Positions 21,895 to 34,416 of a stretch of DNA of 64,000 nt are shown here, in pieces (position 1 is the first letter of the stretch; the number at the start of each line of letters is the position of its first letter). Origin of the DNA: Pascua guehoae (taxonomy: Eukaryota; Basidiomycota; Tremellomycetes; Trichosporonales; Trichosporonaceae); assembly GCA_001600415.1 (NCBI GenBank), contig BCJX01000001.1:62001-126000 (forward strand), in the 5' to 3' direction. Both the position numbers and the translations under genes were made by a program. Below the pieces are notes generated by a model that worked only from the letters and a program-made list of their open reading frames with translations, ran no database searches and was not told the DNA's origin.

Positions 21895-22871
21895 ATGGCC
21901 AGTGCCCAATCTGGCCCTTTCGCCAACATGACATTCATCCCCCCTTTGCCTTTACCTCGTCCCAGCATGAGGCCAACCTGCCCATCTCCTGATGCGATCG
22001 TTCTCCGCGAAATCAACCAGCGCGGCTACGGCGCTCTCTCTGAAACGTACACTGTGGATATCCATCACGACGGCACGGTATCGCCAGGGATATTCAAAAC
22101 TTCTGACATAGAAAGCTTCAGGAACGACTTTACAATGGAAGATGCACGGGCTGCCATTCTCAAGGAAGCGGCCGTGTATCGTCAACTCGGCGATTGCGGA
22201 CTCCAGGGGAAGATAGTGCCACGATACTGGGGTATCGGAGCGCTTTATCCACCCGGAGGCGACTTGAAGGACTGTAGCTGTCTATGTTCAGTCATGGAGG
22301 ATGTGGGCAAACCCATGCCGGAGGAGCTAAAACGTGACCCAGACGTACGGTGAGTACCACAACCTCTGCATCTCATTATGATCCGGGCAGGCGACGGCCA
22401 GGAGGAATGTTGCAGGCGACTGTGCCGATATAGTACCCATGTTCTCGTTGCCGGGACATAGTGCCATATTCCGGTCTACAGGCATCACCTGCTGGTTGAG
22501 ACTTGTAACTTGCTCGCCGTCATCAGCTTGCCATATTTCCATCCACGCCTCTCAAGGGAGATGTTGGCTTGTGGGTTTCAACCCCAGTTTGAAGGCCACT
22601 ATCGTGCCCCGTGACGGGGCGTAGCCCTGTTCCGAGTGCTAAGCTGATTGATTCTAGCCGCCGGATCTATGACATGTATCGCGCCCTCCACGCCGCCGGC
22701 GTTATCCATATCGATGAGCACTGGCGCCACGTCTTGCGCAACAATGACGGTGACCTCTTCCTTATCGACTTCGATCACGCGGAGATGCGACAAGAGGGCG
22801 AGTCTGATGAAGTGTGGGACGCCAGCTGTAGGACCCACCTGGAAGCTCTCCAGTACATCTTTGTCGAGTAA
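21895..22871 (+). CDS. Small protein kinase-like protein with altered catalytic loop
   Basis: Exon 1 (21895-22349) ends EELKRDPDV plus the first two bases of an Arg codon. An unusually long intron of about 307 nt (GTGAGT ... TTCTAG) follows. Exon 2 starts RRIYDMYRALHAAGVIHID and ends at TAA 22871. The joined product of about 222 residues is short for a kinase. It shows a possible N-lobe Lys (GIFKTSD) and Glu (AAILKEAAVY), a hinge-like VMEDVG, a catalytic-loop equivalent HIDEHWRHVL and a DFG equivalent LIDFDHA. In the loop the usual metal-binding Asn is His, so activity is uncertain. Fungi have many such kinase-like proteins. The ATG at 21895 was chosen because the frame upstream has no other ATG. 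Confidence 0.6.
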
Positions 22872-23483
22872 GCACTTTCCTACCTGTATCTATCTACATA
22901 TAGGCCAATGTAAAATTGGTTCAGTGGAGGGAGCAGCCTCGAGGCAGATGCCAGGCGCCCTGCCACCCCCCCACAGCCCACAACATTTCGCCCCGTAATT
23001 GATCCATCTTGGCCGATACACTGCATGATGAATCGGTTACGTTTCTCTCTTTCATCGTGTCCGCGTTTCTCTTTCTCGGCCCAGGCCATTCTGGCGTGTC
23101 TTCTCCGTGTTCGCGGACCCTGGTCGTGCACATACTGTAACATTACAAGAGTAACATCCTTGAAAGGTACCGAAAGCTCATACATTGACTAACCCCTGCT
23201 CCACCGTTGCAAACATCCACACTCCAAAGCACATCAGTCAAGCGTACTCTCAAACACCATCAGATTTGCCATCAGACAAGGGCACTTTAGATTCATCACA
23301 CCATTAGCAGACCGCCCTCAAGTGCGTACCGATGGAACTCCCGACGAAACGACAGAGCCGGATCACACGGTCCAACGCCCTACAGCGATTGCGCCATCAG
23401 CACTCCCGCCTCTCGACTGCGTACCATTGATAACATCGACTCCTTCTCGGGGGTGGGGAGCGATCCCATGCCGCCCCCGCGTT
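22872..23483. other. Intergenic region, convergent gene ends
   Basis: I see no gene or RNA. It separates the kinase-like gene (+) from the permease (-). Confidence 0.5.
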
Positions 23484-25860
23484 TTACACTTTCTCTGAAA
23501 GAACCACAGTATCCTCGGCGTTGGTCGGGGCCTCATCGGCGGGGAACTCGATCATGTCGGCGGGGCCAAAGTAGTGCCGCCTGGCGTAGACGAGGAACCA
23601 CAGCCCGCCAAGGAGCATGACGCCAATGGTGATGGGTCCAGCGTAGCTGTGGGTGTTAGACAGAATGGTTGCGAGGCGACTCACTTCATGTTTTGAGCCG
23701 TGACAGGGTAAACGGCTGGGAATGAGAGGATGACACATTCAAAGAGAATGTAGACGACTGCAACCCAGTTGACGACTTTACTCAGTAGTCCGTCACCGAG
23801 GGTAAACCTGTGCATGTCAGCAGGGTCACTCAGGTGGTGGGTCGCTCGAGTAGACGCACGGTCCAGGCGCCCACTCGACGCCAGGCTGGCCAGCAAAGAT
23901 CAGCCGGAAGAAGATTGGCAGGCCGTACGACAGGTCGAGCGAGACGGCGGCAAGGGAGAACACGGCCTGTGCAGCAATGGGAGACGCAAAGTCGAGCTAC
24001 CACATTAGCACCGCCCCGTCACCACGACGAATACTCACACATCCGAGCGCGATTGAAATGACCACCACACACCACACGCCGTTGATGGGCGTCTTGGTAT
24101 AGTTGTTGATCCGACCAAAGAACTTTGCGTCCGGCAGGCCGTGGTCGCGACTGAATGCAAAGACGGCGCGTGCGTTGGCTTGGGAACGTCAGTTGGACGC
24201 AGCGACTTTGGTTTACGTACCTTGCAGACCGGTTTGGAGGGTAAAGAAGCTGATGAGGATGGTGAACGCCCACACTGTGAGTGCGCCTCCCAGTCCGAGA
24301 CGGTTCACAAGGATGGTAAGGTAGGCATTGCCGGTCGGCCCCGGGAGGTCTTCAAGAGGTCCGGATACGAGCACAATGACGAGGCTGTGGTTAGAGAGTC
24401 TGGTTGTGGCTGTTAGGGCCTACTTGAGAACCCAGCCCAGGAGGCCGGTGCTAATTACTGCCCTGTGGAGGTCAGGATGGAACCGCGACTCCAATGCGCC
24501 ACGTACTGGAAAATGGCCGCAGGAGCAGCAATGGCAGCCCTCTTGACTTCTTCCGAAATGTGCGCCGTAGCGTCGTAGCCTATACCAGTTAGTCGCAGCC
24601 ACTGTATCGTTACTCCACTCACCTGTCATCGTCCACTGGACAGACAGCAAGCCGAGAAGGAACGACAGACCGCTACTTGACCAACCACTCTGGTTGTTGA
24701 GGTACGTGAACGTGTACTTTGCAGAGTGGATCTCGCCATGCGGCGTCTTGGCTAGGACGGCAATGATGGTACAGAGCGCGACACCCATGTTGACTGCGAG
24801 TTAGTCACCGCACAACGTCGGAGAGCTCACTGAAGGCAAAGAACTGGGTGAAGAAGGCGAGCTGCTTGGTCTTGAGTGAGTTGAAGAGGCCGTGAATACA
24901 CAAAAGGCCGATAAAGAGACCAACGACCTGGCCAGAAGTAGCCTCGTAGCCCTCTTCGCCCTTGGATGCACCGTACGCCGCCCAGATCATTTCACTCAGG
25001 CCAAACTCGGTCGATGCGGCGCCAGCAATGTTGCCAAGCACGTTCATCCAGCCGATAATGTAGCCTACCCAAATACGGTGGTGCGGCGGCACGAGGCGCG
25101 CAGAAGCAGTGTACCTGGAGCGCCGGGTCAGAAATAGAGCCAATCGCAACCCTAATCGCCATGTTGTAGACTTACAGGGCGCCAGAAGTCGGGTACGCAG
25201 AGACGAGCTCGGCCACAGCTGTTCCAATAAAGGTGGAAAAGATGGAACCAATCATCCAGCACCAGACGACACTGGCAGGGCCGCCCGTGAGCATCGGCGT
25301 TCCGAACGTGACAGCGACGGACGACGAGAGGCCCATGACCGAAAAGGCGAATGAAAAGGTCGCAATGTTTCCAAACTCGCGGAGAAACTCTTGCTGTGCA
25401 CGACGACATTGTGCCAGTGCAAATGGAGTTGGGCAATAGATGAAGTTGGGCAGTGGAGTTGCAGAAAGTTGTGGTGAGCGTTGACGGACGGGTATACCAC
25501 AATACGGGAATGAAAGTGACACCACTATCTAATCTTGGTATCGTATCTGGACATTGGGTACGGGGACCCAGAGCCTGGGAAACCCAGGAGGCGCAGTTAT
25601 CCGGGCTGTCTTGGAACTATCCCACACCCTCCCCATGTGGGTTGGGTCAGCAGGATGTAACAAAGGTAGCTCGTACGACCCCGCCCCCGTGGTCCCTTCC
25701 TTGAACACAATCCTGGCAGTGGCGACGACGAAAAGCAAGGTGGGCATTCACTCACCTTGTACCCCTGCTTCTCCAGCGCCAGGCGGTCATCGTCGTCGCT
25801 GTCGATAGTCGACGGCGCCGACATGGACAGCGAGCGCTTGCGTGGCGGGTGGTCGGCCAT
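23484..25860 (-). CDS. Amino acid/GABA/choline-type permease (APC superfamily, Uga4/Hnm1-like)
   Basis: A plasma-membrane or vacuolar symporter with about 12 membrane helices, spread over roughly ten exons. The N-terminus is MADHPPRKRSLSMSAP plus an Asp-rich stretch. The first conserved block is QEFLREFGNIATFSFAFSVM with GTPMLTGGPASVVWCWMIG, followed by AELVSAYPTSGALY, the TM3 signature of the GABA/choline permease group. Later blocks include YIIGWMNVLGNIAG, SVQWTMTGYDATAHISEEV (the conserved TM8 region), FSRDHGLPDAKFF and VEWAPGPF. The C-terminus is hydrophilic and acidic and ends VVLSEKV. Length and motifs are intact. Substrate choice between GABA, choline and amino acids cannot be made by reading. 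It is the first of three permeases in the window. Confidence 0.92.
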
Positions 25861-27575
25861 GGTCGAGGTTGGTCGGGCAAAGGGAACGTGCCAAAGAGAA
25901 GAAAGGTGGGGGGAGCTCTTCACTATCGCCGTTGTCTGTCCGCTTAAGTGTACCAGTTCAAAAGGGCGGAAGAAGGGGTTGCCATGGTTGTCAGCAGTGC
26001 TGCAAGGTCAAAGAGGCAGGAGAGGCAAGGGGGGTTGGCCGAGCGGCCTAGCGGCGTGAGCGGGCCCCTTGGCCAGTTCCTGCGCATGTGCTGTCACAGC
26101 AAGGTGAGTTTGATCCGCGGGGCTGGCACAGGGGCCCGAGAAGCCCAAGGAGCCATGCACATATGTGCACGAGCTAGTGGGAGGCATCAAACCAGGCGTC
26201 AGAGAGGCATCAGTCAGGCAATCGACAAAGGGGTCAGTTGGCGTCAGTGACATTTTGGGCAACGTCCATTCTATTTCGGGCCCTCGAGTACAGACGTCAT
26301 GCAAAACATTCACCTTGCACCTCTACACTGCCGACTAGTGTCCATCCTCATTGGACCCGACCGCACGTGACCTCGCTCCTGCGGTCGATCATCCCAAAGG
26401 CACACCCATTACCCATTCTAAAGCCATCCGCATGCACGGTGCTCTAGCACATGGAGCGTTCCCGTCATGTTATCCGGGTGGTTCGTCTTGGCCACCTCTG
26501 CCGCATTCGCACATGGATCCTCCGTGTAGCGGAAAGCCACCAGCAGTGCCAGGAACAATCGGCTTTTTTATCTAACAGTCGCCGATTTCGGCTAGCTCGG
26601 CTGTTTCGGGTTGCCCTTGGTGTGCCCCACTGGGACGGCTAACGGGGTTAACCAGAGGTTGTTTTACTTTTGTCGATTGATCAGTCTCTTGAGCTGTGAG
26701 TGGTGGTGTGTACATGATGTGATGGGTTGTGGACGTCGCAGTGCGTGGTTCAAGTGATGGGCATGATGCATGATGGGCAACGGCAGCCTTCCAGCTTTGA
26801 TACCATTCTATCATGCAAGGTTGGGTTGTCGCGGAAGCAAAAGTACCCGCCCTAGTGACGTCACCGTCACCAATCCACCCATCAAAGTCCAATCGCTCCT
26901 CCTTTGCTATCACAGCGATCGACAGCGACTTGCTCGTTGCTTGTCCTCTTGCCCTCTTAACGACATCTCTACAACGGCTTCAGTTCTGACCACCTTGCAC
27001 TCCGCCATGTCCACTTCGCGGCTGTCACCTGTCTTTGACCACCACTCTTTCCGCACATTATCGAATGTATCATCGCACATGCGACCCACGACGTCCTTGG
27101 CCACGTCAGAGAGTATGTTCCGTGTTGAGCTGTTGTGACTGCAGAGGGGAGGTATTACCGCTGGCGCCAACCGAGAGAGAATCAACATGCACCTCTCCCA
27201 TAGAGCGGACGTTGTGGCAGCCAGAGGGACGGACATCGGACCAGGAGTGCCTCCCCTCGGAGCCGAAGACGTTTCCGTCGCCAGGCACGCCGCAAACATC
27301 AACGGGCGACGGTCATCGCTGCCCGTCCATCCCACAATTGGCACGCAACGCCGAGCACTGCCTCTCCAACCAGCGCGGCGCACCGACTCGACCACTTACC
27401 GGCGCGGCACGCCGACTCTGCCTCAACCGGCGCCAACCGGAGTCGAATGAGGGTTTGGCGCGACGCGGACGCGACACGCGGAACCGAGACGTACCATCCA
27501 TAAGGGGCTGCATTCTATCGATGCTTCTGTTCACACTTTGCCTCCCCCCACGTCAGCCGCACTGTAACTAGTACC
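25861..27575. other. Divergent intergenic region, 1.7 kb, no gene seen
   Basis: It lies between the permease (-) and a membrane-protein gene (+). The open frames here are Arg/Pro/Ser-rich shadows. A tRNA-like D-arm string (GGTTGGCCGAGCGG) at about 26033 has no matching anticodon or T arm. Confidence 0.45.
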
Positions 27576-30474
27576 ATGAAGGACGACGCACCCTTCTCCG
27601 CCGTTTCGACCGCCGCCCAGCGCCCCAGACGGCGCCGCTTCACCGCACGGACATGTCTGCTCGGCCTCTGCGGGCTGGTGTCACTTGCGTTTTCGGCGAT
27701 AATCGCCTTTATACTCTACCAAGCCCTCCAAGTATTCGTCTGCGACCCACATGGACTGCAGTTTGGGGACAGCAAGGCTGCCAGCTACGGACTGCTGCCA
27801 CAGCTCGTCCGGAACGACGCGTATCCCGACTTTGTCCAGCCTCTCATTGACGACCACACTAGGTTCGATGTCGTGTTCACTGTCTTTGCACGCAAACCAC
27901 CCCCCGACGATTCGTCGCGAGAGAGACAGGTGCTCTACGACGAGGACTGGGAGCTCACCCCGGAAAAGGTTCCGTCGTACTGGGACGTTGCTGTCGGCGA
28001 GGCAGATCCGGGGACAAGGGAGGCATATGTCCCCGAGGAAGAGATCATCTTTTCGGAGACGGTGCTGAAGAAGCTCAGAATGAAGGACGTGGAGAACGAG
28101 GTTGAACTGCAGTTTGAGCTGCCGCTGGACCGCATGTGAGTCCCCGACTGTTGTTTGCTGTCATAATATTGCAGTTCCATGAGCAGCTCCTTCTGGGAGC
28201 GAAGGTACGCGATAGAAGCCTGGTGGGCGATAGAAAGCCTGGCAGGCCTAGTAATTATACGGTGCTTGGGAGGAATCGATGGCACAGATGGGGAGATGGA
28301 GAAATCTTGCAGCGACGGGATGTGTTCTGACACTTACAGCTACCAACACCCTGGTGATGTTCGTGGAGCCATTGTACTCAACCCCTACCACCCCTCGCGC
28401 TTCGACCGGGTAACCAAGGCGTCCGACGTTCGCCCCTTTTCTGCCCCTCGGCTACCGCGCATTGTAGGAAAGTGAGTGGGCTGCAGTGGTATTCGGGGTA
28501 GAGTTGGCGGACCAGAGGCTCGAATGCGTGCCAGTATACTTTTCCGCGTATGCTGACGGCTAGACTCAGGAGCCAGAGCCTACCCGGTTTTGAACTGCAT
28601 AGAAACCTCTCTAGCCTGGAGCAGCGATGGCTTGGGATCATGGGGACCTCGTTCCCACTGATTACCATGGTGGAGAACAGGACCGTAATTCCGAACAAGA
28701 CGAGGTTGACGTCTGATCCCATTGCTGGCCGTCCCAAGCATTACCAACCATTCCTGCTGACTCGGTGAGTTTTTGTCATCATCCCCGTACCACTCCCTGC
28801 ACCGTTCCCTGTACCGCTCCGTTAGATAGCACGTGAGGAACAAACCTAGTTGTCGTCACCCTCAAGCTGTCTCATGGACCAGTGGCACGTATTTTTCGTA
28901 TAAAACTGACGCCCAGAGCCCACGCGTTCGTGATCAATGAGACGCGTCCGTTTGAGCGACAAGTGTTCAAACAGCTACATGCAGATCTCAAGACGCAGAG
29001 GGTGAGTACCGTACTGGTTACTATACCAGGAATCGTGGATCGGCCACAGAGCGATCTCAATTCGTGTCAGTGAGGTTGGTTGGCACGACGACTCATTCCG
29101 CAGGGCGCCCGCTGCGCACATCGGGCCGTGAGCAAACGGGCTGCCGACCTCTGTACCCGCACCTACATGACCATGGGCCATTGGGAGTTTGAGTACGAAC
29201 TGGGCAAGGTGCCCATGGGTGCCACAGGGAAGCAGGCGCTCTCGTACCCGCCGTATGTTGGGCATGTGCCCTTGGTGACAGAAAACAAGGTGGGTTCTTG
29301 CACAATCATCATTTCCCGCTGACAGCATCCAGCATCGGATACAGCTGCCTCCCCTGGAAAACACTACCGACACCCTCAAAGTCCCCTTTACGCTTCAGTT
29401 TTCGATATTCAAGCCACGCCACGCGGTGCTCATGGAGACTATATTTTGCGCGGATAGCGCTGGCCTTGACCTTCCGATGGACGACGTTTGGAAACAGGAA
29501 ATGTTCGAGCTGATGTGTGAGCCAACTCATAATGCCGGCACTCAGGCTGACGTGCAGACGGACTCGCTCATCGCCCCGTCAATGGAACCCAGCCGGTGCG
29601 TCGCCTGCTCCTTGGCAGCATCGAGTAAGCACCAGAGAGTTCTCGCGCCAGGTACTGACCCCCGTCCGACACAGGGTGCTAGCCCGCTTTTCCGACAATT
29701 GGCTCATTGTTCCCCTCTACTGGTGGACGCGTCAGACCACGACCGGCATCAGCCATACCGCCGTGTGGCTCTCGATTGCATCTACTGTGGCCTGGTGGGG
29801 AGTAAAATTCGCTTGGCCGTCGACACGGCTGGTACATCGCGACCAAGTGATGAAGATGTGGATAGTTGACGCTGTCCCGCAACTCATTGTCGCCCTCCTC
29901 AAAGTCTGGCTTGTGTGGCCGATAACGCCAAGGCGGCGTGCCAACGGCCACCGGTGGGGATGGTGGCGTACATGGACACACAAGGAACGTGCCAGTATGC
30001 GGCGCGACGTGTCCTTTTACACTGTAATACCGGTGAGTGTAAACGCTGTGACACGTTCTGACGCAGCAGCTCTCCATGGCGCTGACCCTACTGGGCATGC
30101 TCACAAGACATTATGGGCTTTTCCTCGTCCAACCACAATGGTCATTAGTGGCCCCCGAGGAATTGACGCCAGCCCATCGTCTGCTCAGGGACGCCATTTC
30201 GGCCATCAATATCACTTCGAGAATCATTCAGGCCGTGCACAATCGCCGCACCCAGACATTCGCAGGGAGCTACAAGATTGCCCCGTGGGTAGATCTCCTG
30301 CAACGCGCGTGTGTGCATGTGTATCTGTTCCCCAGTATCGTGGGACGGTGCAGCCTCGGCTATGGGCTTGACCCGATGGACGTCGTAAGTATGGGTGTGC
30401 TGCTATATCGCCTGTTCCAGGCGGTTACTCTCCCGAGCGTCCCGCAGGATGAGATGGATGAGGATGAGGAGTAA
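27576..30474 (+). CDS. Predicted multi-pass membrane protein of unknown function
   Basis: I do not recognise the family. Exon 1 starts at 27576 with a basic cytosolic N-terminus (RPRRRRFTARTC) and one strong helix, LLGLCGLVSLAFSAIIAFIL. A long non-cytosolic-looking region follows (DDHTRFDVVFTVFARKPPP, RGAIVLNPYHPSRFDRVTKA, and PRLPRIVGK at about 28443-28472). Near the C-terminus several hydrophobic segments appear (WLSIASTVAWWGVKFAW, QLIVALLKVWLVW, SMALTLLGML), then PWVDLLQRACVHVYLFP. It ends with an acidic tail DEMDEDEE. About eight introns are needed; the 28135-28339 junction is the least certain. One luminal domain between a signal-anchor helix and a C-terminal helix bundle recalls the layout of some ER membrane proteins, but this is only topology. 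Confidence 0.65.
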
Positions 30475-31191
30475 CGATGCCCCGGCGTGTGACGCTGGTC
30501 GTCGATGCCGCTCCTTTGGACAACGCTGCCACCAGCGCGCCCTGCGCTGAGTGGGATTGTCAACACGTCCTTACATGCGTGCTACTGGTTTCGGCTGCCA
30601 GGACTGTGGCAGTGATGGAGCTGTAGGGTTGAACATGAGACGTGGTATTAGATGTCCGCCTACAATGAAACCTGACATGTTATACATGGGTGTCACCATT
30701 GTTGCAATGTTGTAGCTTGCACTACACGTGGCGGTATAGTCCTCCAGAAGGCCAGAATGCTCCTTGTACCCGCTGGACATGCAGTCCGCAGTCCCAGCGC
30801 GCCCAGCCGTCCTCAAGGCCTGGAGTGCTCTCACAGCGTTATCAATGCACGTGTTGTACATGCGACTTTCACGTGGCTTAGAAATGACGTGGCAAAGCAT
30901 TGTCCATGCGTTGTGCGTTTTTGCCAAGCCTTGGCCCATGGGCGCCAAACGTCTGATGACGTACAAGAAGGAGCATGCGGCGGGTTGACCCCCCCACGGT
31001 GGCTGTGCAGCCAATCTCCAATCTGCCCCTTCCCCCACCCCAGCACTTGCTTCGCACGCACACACACTCACGCACTCCACAAAACTCGATGCACACAAAC
31101 ACTCCCAGACCATTAAAACAACTCGATCCTCGAATCTGATCATCAACTACTCTTCTCCATCTTACGACTACCACCAAACGACGCCGCCACC
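30475..31191. other. Intergenic region
   Basis: I see no gene. The last 150 bases are C/A-rich (CACGCACACACACTCACGC, then CGCCGCCACC before the ATG), typical of a leader. Confidence 0.5.
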
Positions 31192-33078
31192 ATGCAGCAG
31201 CGGTCGACATGGACGTACGTACTGCCCTTTGGCCGCGTTTCATGGCTACCTCTCGGCGCCATGGCTGGCTTGCCTGCTCTCGCCGGCCTTGCCACCCAGG
31301 ACGCGCGTCGCACCCCACACGACTTGACCTTCCACCTCGCTTCTTCTGTATCTATATCGCTGACGAGCAGGATCATCAATGCCGTCCTAGCGTTCATCGC
31401 GACCATCTGGGCCGCGTATATCGGAGGCTTGGCGCTGAAGCGCCACGGCTCGCCATACAGTGCGTGTCAGGGTGGCTTTTGTTCGGGCGGTTGGTTAGCG
31501 GGCGCACTTGGCCTTTCTCACGACCTCTTCGGCTGTGCTGGATGGCCGCTCCCCCATCATGACGACGGTATCAGTGTTTGCTAACGACAGCCGGCGACAA
31601 GTCAAAGGTGTTTGACCTCATCATCGGCATCATGTGCTTGATCATTGCGGGCTGCGCATTGTACAGCTTTGTCGGGTTCTTCAGTGTGAGTTGGTGCGAG
31701 TTGGTTCTGGCAAATGTGGTTGCGAAGGCGACCGGGGACGAAGGGCTGGAAGCAGAAGCGGCGGGCCGGGCCTGGCTACTCGGTTGGTGATATTTACGGT
31801 TTCAACCGTGCCGTGGACCGGAGTGTTCTTTTTCGCGGCCACTCGCGGCAGCAGGATGCTGCGACCCGGAGCGTCGCGGTCCAGGCGAATGTCGACGTCC
31901 GTCGTCGCCGTGCCGCTCCGTTCCTGGAGAAGCTAGGCCCAGCAAAGATGCCCACGAATAGACCACTTGTCCGCGACCTGCGAATTGGGCCTCTCGGGCC
32001 TTGCTCTTGGCACCAAACTCAAATCGAAACTCTCAACGCTAACTGGCAGGACAAGCTTCCCGGCATTGCGCTTGTGGCACCGGCCATCCTGGTCGTCAGT
32101 TTTGCCACATCAATCGTGTACATTATCAGCCGCTTTGTGCCCAAGGTATGTGGTTGGGCTCGGCCCCTTGGACTCGACAAGCGCTGGAACCAACCACTGC
32201 TCACCCCAACAGGACGAGATCATCCACCGCTGCGAGGTCAACTTTAGCAATGGCACTCAAGTCTCGTGGAGCGTCTGGGGTGTGAGTCTCCTTTAGTACT
32301 GCACTTCTCAGACGAAACTAATGGCAGGGGTACGGATCGACGACCACCCGTGTGCAGCCGTCCGAAGTGCCTGGCAGTGAGTACACTGTGCCGCATGGGG
32401 GCATTTCCTGACAAACCAGTCTGCCATGACCGCTGGCGCCGAGACACGATTGTCGCCTTTGTGGCCTGTGCTTTCATCATTTGCTTTGCAGTGAGTTGCG
32501 TCGTGTTGTTTAGAGATTGGCAGCACGGGCCTTTCTTTCGTATGGGCCAGCCATCTTCTCGGCGGACAGTCTGAAGCTCTGCGCTCCTGTCTAGCCTACA
32601 TTGGCCCTACATGGTACCCCACTACTATCTACACTTCATTCACAGCTAACCTCAGCTCTACTACCTCTGGGCCACACGCAGGCAGAAGATGATGGAGAAC
32701 CGCCAGCGCCTGCAGCAAAACTTTCCCATGGGCAACTACAACTTCAACACGCCTGCGCCGCAGCAGGCACCACCGCCGCCCGACTATGCGCGCTACGATG
32801 ACCCGGTTTTACCAAAGTACGAGCGCCACGAGCCGTACGGGAGCAGCCCAGAGTACTCGAACCCGTACGGAGAACCCACGACGCCCGGGTACAAGCTCCA
32901 CGACGACGACAATGCGTGGCGCGCCAACGAGCGTGCAGCGCCCGCGCCCTCGACCGACTCGCACGATATCCGTGGGCCCGACCATGTACGCCCGGCGCGT
33001 CTCAGCGACGAGAGCCAGCGGGAAGGACTGATCCGCGACTCGCCATTCGCGGAACGCCGCACCGAGGGAAGGGTCTGA
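31192..33078 (+). CDS. Predicted four-helix membrane protein with Pro/Tyr-rich cytosolic tail
   Basis: I see helices in IINAVLAFIATIWAAYIGG, LIIGIMCLIIAGCALYSFVGFF, IALVAPAILVVSFATSIVYI and TIVAFVACAFIICFALYYLW. Between helices 3 and 4 is a short loop with two Cys and an N-glycosylation motif (RCEVNFSNGTQVSW). This tetraspan-like layout is followed by about 120 hydrophilic residues rich in Pro, Tyr, Glu and Asp (PPPPDYARYDDPVLPKYERH). ATG 31192 is in CGCCGCCACC context. A GTACGT donor at 31215 and an acceptor at about 31370 could remove a large first segment, and an intron of about 350 nt after helix 2 is likely. The tail's PPxY-like motif PPDY might bind WW-domain proteins (speculative). Similar fungal proteins are uncharacterised. 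Confidence 0.65.
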
Positions 33079-34416
33079 GCCGCGAAAAGCCGACTCGACC
33101 TCCCTGTTGGCGCCCGTCCCGTTGGCGATGATGGCGGCCGGTGAAAGACGCTGGTCAAAAACGTTTTCACTCTCCCAACAGACCCAGATGTGGAAGAGCT
33201 GGACACATGAAATCCCCGGATAATGTATGGAAGCGCTGTAACCTTACATGTACGCTGTGATGCTGAGATTCACATTTGTTTGTGGACTCGAGATCGAGAC
33301 GAGAGAGCGACCCTTGTGAATAGAATATCTTATCGCGTCTAGAGATAGTGGGGGACATAGCGTCGAGACCTCTCCCCTGGGATATTGGAGACGAATGCAT
33401 AAGGCAGCGACGCAGCCGCTACGTACATGCGCTGGCAGGCTGTCTTGGGGCCAATGGTCGGAGCAGAGTACAGGACTGGGGCCAGCATAGGACACAGGTA
33501 TGAAGAAGACACGTGCCTGTCTGAAGAAGTCGCAGAGGGGCTGCAGAGGGGCTGCAGAGGGGCTGCAGAGGGGCTGTAGAGCAAGTCATCAGTGCCCAGA
33601 ATCTGCGCCCAATGACTACCGTGTACTGTATGAAAATGTTACTTGACACTGGGTTTGACGACAACCACCAGTCTGCCGAAGGCACAGGTTGCGCAGGTTG
33701 CACAAGGAACTGGGTCTCAAGGGAACACAGGCCTGAAGGAGGTTTGGAACAGAAAGCATAGAGTTACAAAAGCTGTAGCCTTCCAGGTTGACCTCAGCAG
33801 ATATGTATTCTGTAGTCATGGGGCGGGGCGGGGAGGGAGCGCTAACTAGTAGTGGACCTGGCTTAGTAGAGACACCTGTCATCAGGACTTTACACAGAGA
33901 CATCGGTGACGGATAGGAGAGGAAGTGGTCCTAGAGATGAGGTTGCGGGTTGTGTGCAGAGGATGCGCCGGCCACTGGTTCTCGCCCGCGAGCGGCGTCG
34001 GCTAGGCCCCCGCCGGGGGGGAATACGGCGACGGCGCGTACATGTCGAGGCCTTCGTGGTGGTCGGCTTTGCCGAGGGTTACGTTTTGCTTGAGGCGCCG
34101 GCAGCATGGGGTTAGGGGGGTGATTCGGGATGAAAGACGGCAGGAGATAAGGCGGTGGTGTGGACTCTGTGAGTGTCAATGGTCACACTTTAGAATGACA
34201 TTCCGTTCTAGCACGCTGCAAGCCTTGCGCCAGCCGTTTCATTTGGGATAAGAACTTTCGGTTCTCGGCCGACCCCGACATGTGAGCAAGGCCACACCCA
34301 CGTTGACATTCACTGCACCGCAAGCGTGACACCAGCGCTCCATTGGTAACCTGGAGGGTTCTTACATATGGCGCCTCCTTTTCCATGTTGACATTAACTG
34401 CATCACACAATCAATC
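33079..34416. other. Convergent intergenic region
   Basis: It holds an 11-bp tandem repeat (33533-33576). A minus-strand frame at 33931-34179 looks weakly coding but has no start, splice or domain support. Two copies of TTGACATT(C/A)ACTGCA lie at about 34303 and 34388. Confidence 0.45.
33533..33576 (+). repeat. 11-bp tandem repeat, four perfect copies
   Basis: CAGAGGGGCTG is repeated four times without change and then breaks to TAGAGC. It is outside any called gene. Confidence 0.9.

Noticed and set aside
26030..26085. tRNA-like string GGTTGGCCGAGCGG resembling a Leu/Ser D arm
   Set aside because: No anticodon stem, T arm or matching acceptor could be drawn downstream.
27035..27571. 178-residue + strand open frame
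   Set aside because: Arg/Pro/Cys-rich with no domain or conserved look; probably chance in GC-rich DNA.
33931..34179. Possible C-terminal exon on the minus strand (readable as ADHHEGLDMYAPSPYSPP)
   Set aside because: It looks coding, but only about 240 bp separate it from the F-box stop and no start or upstream exon was found.
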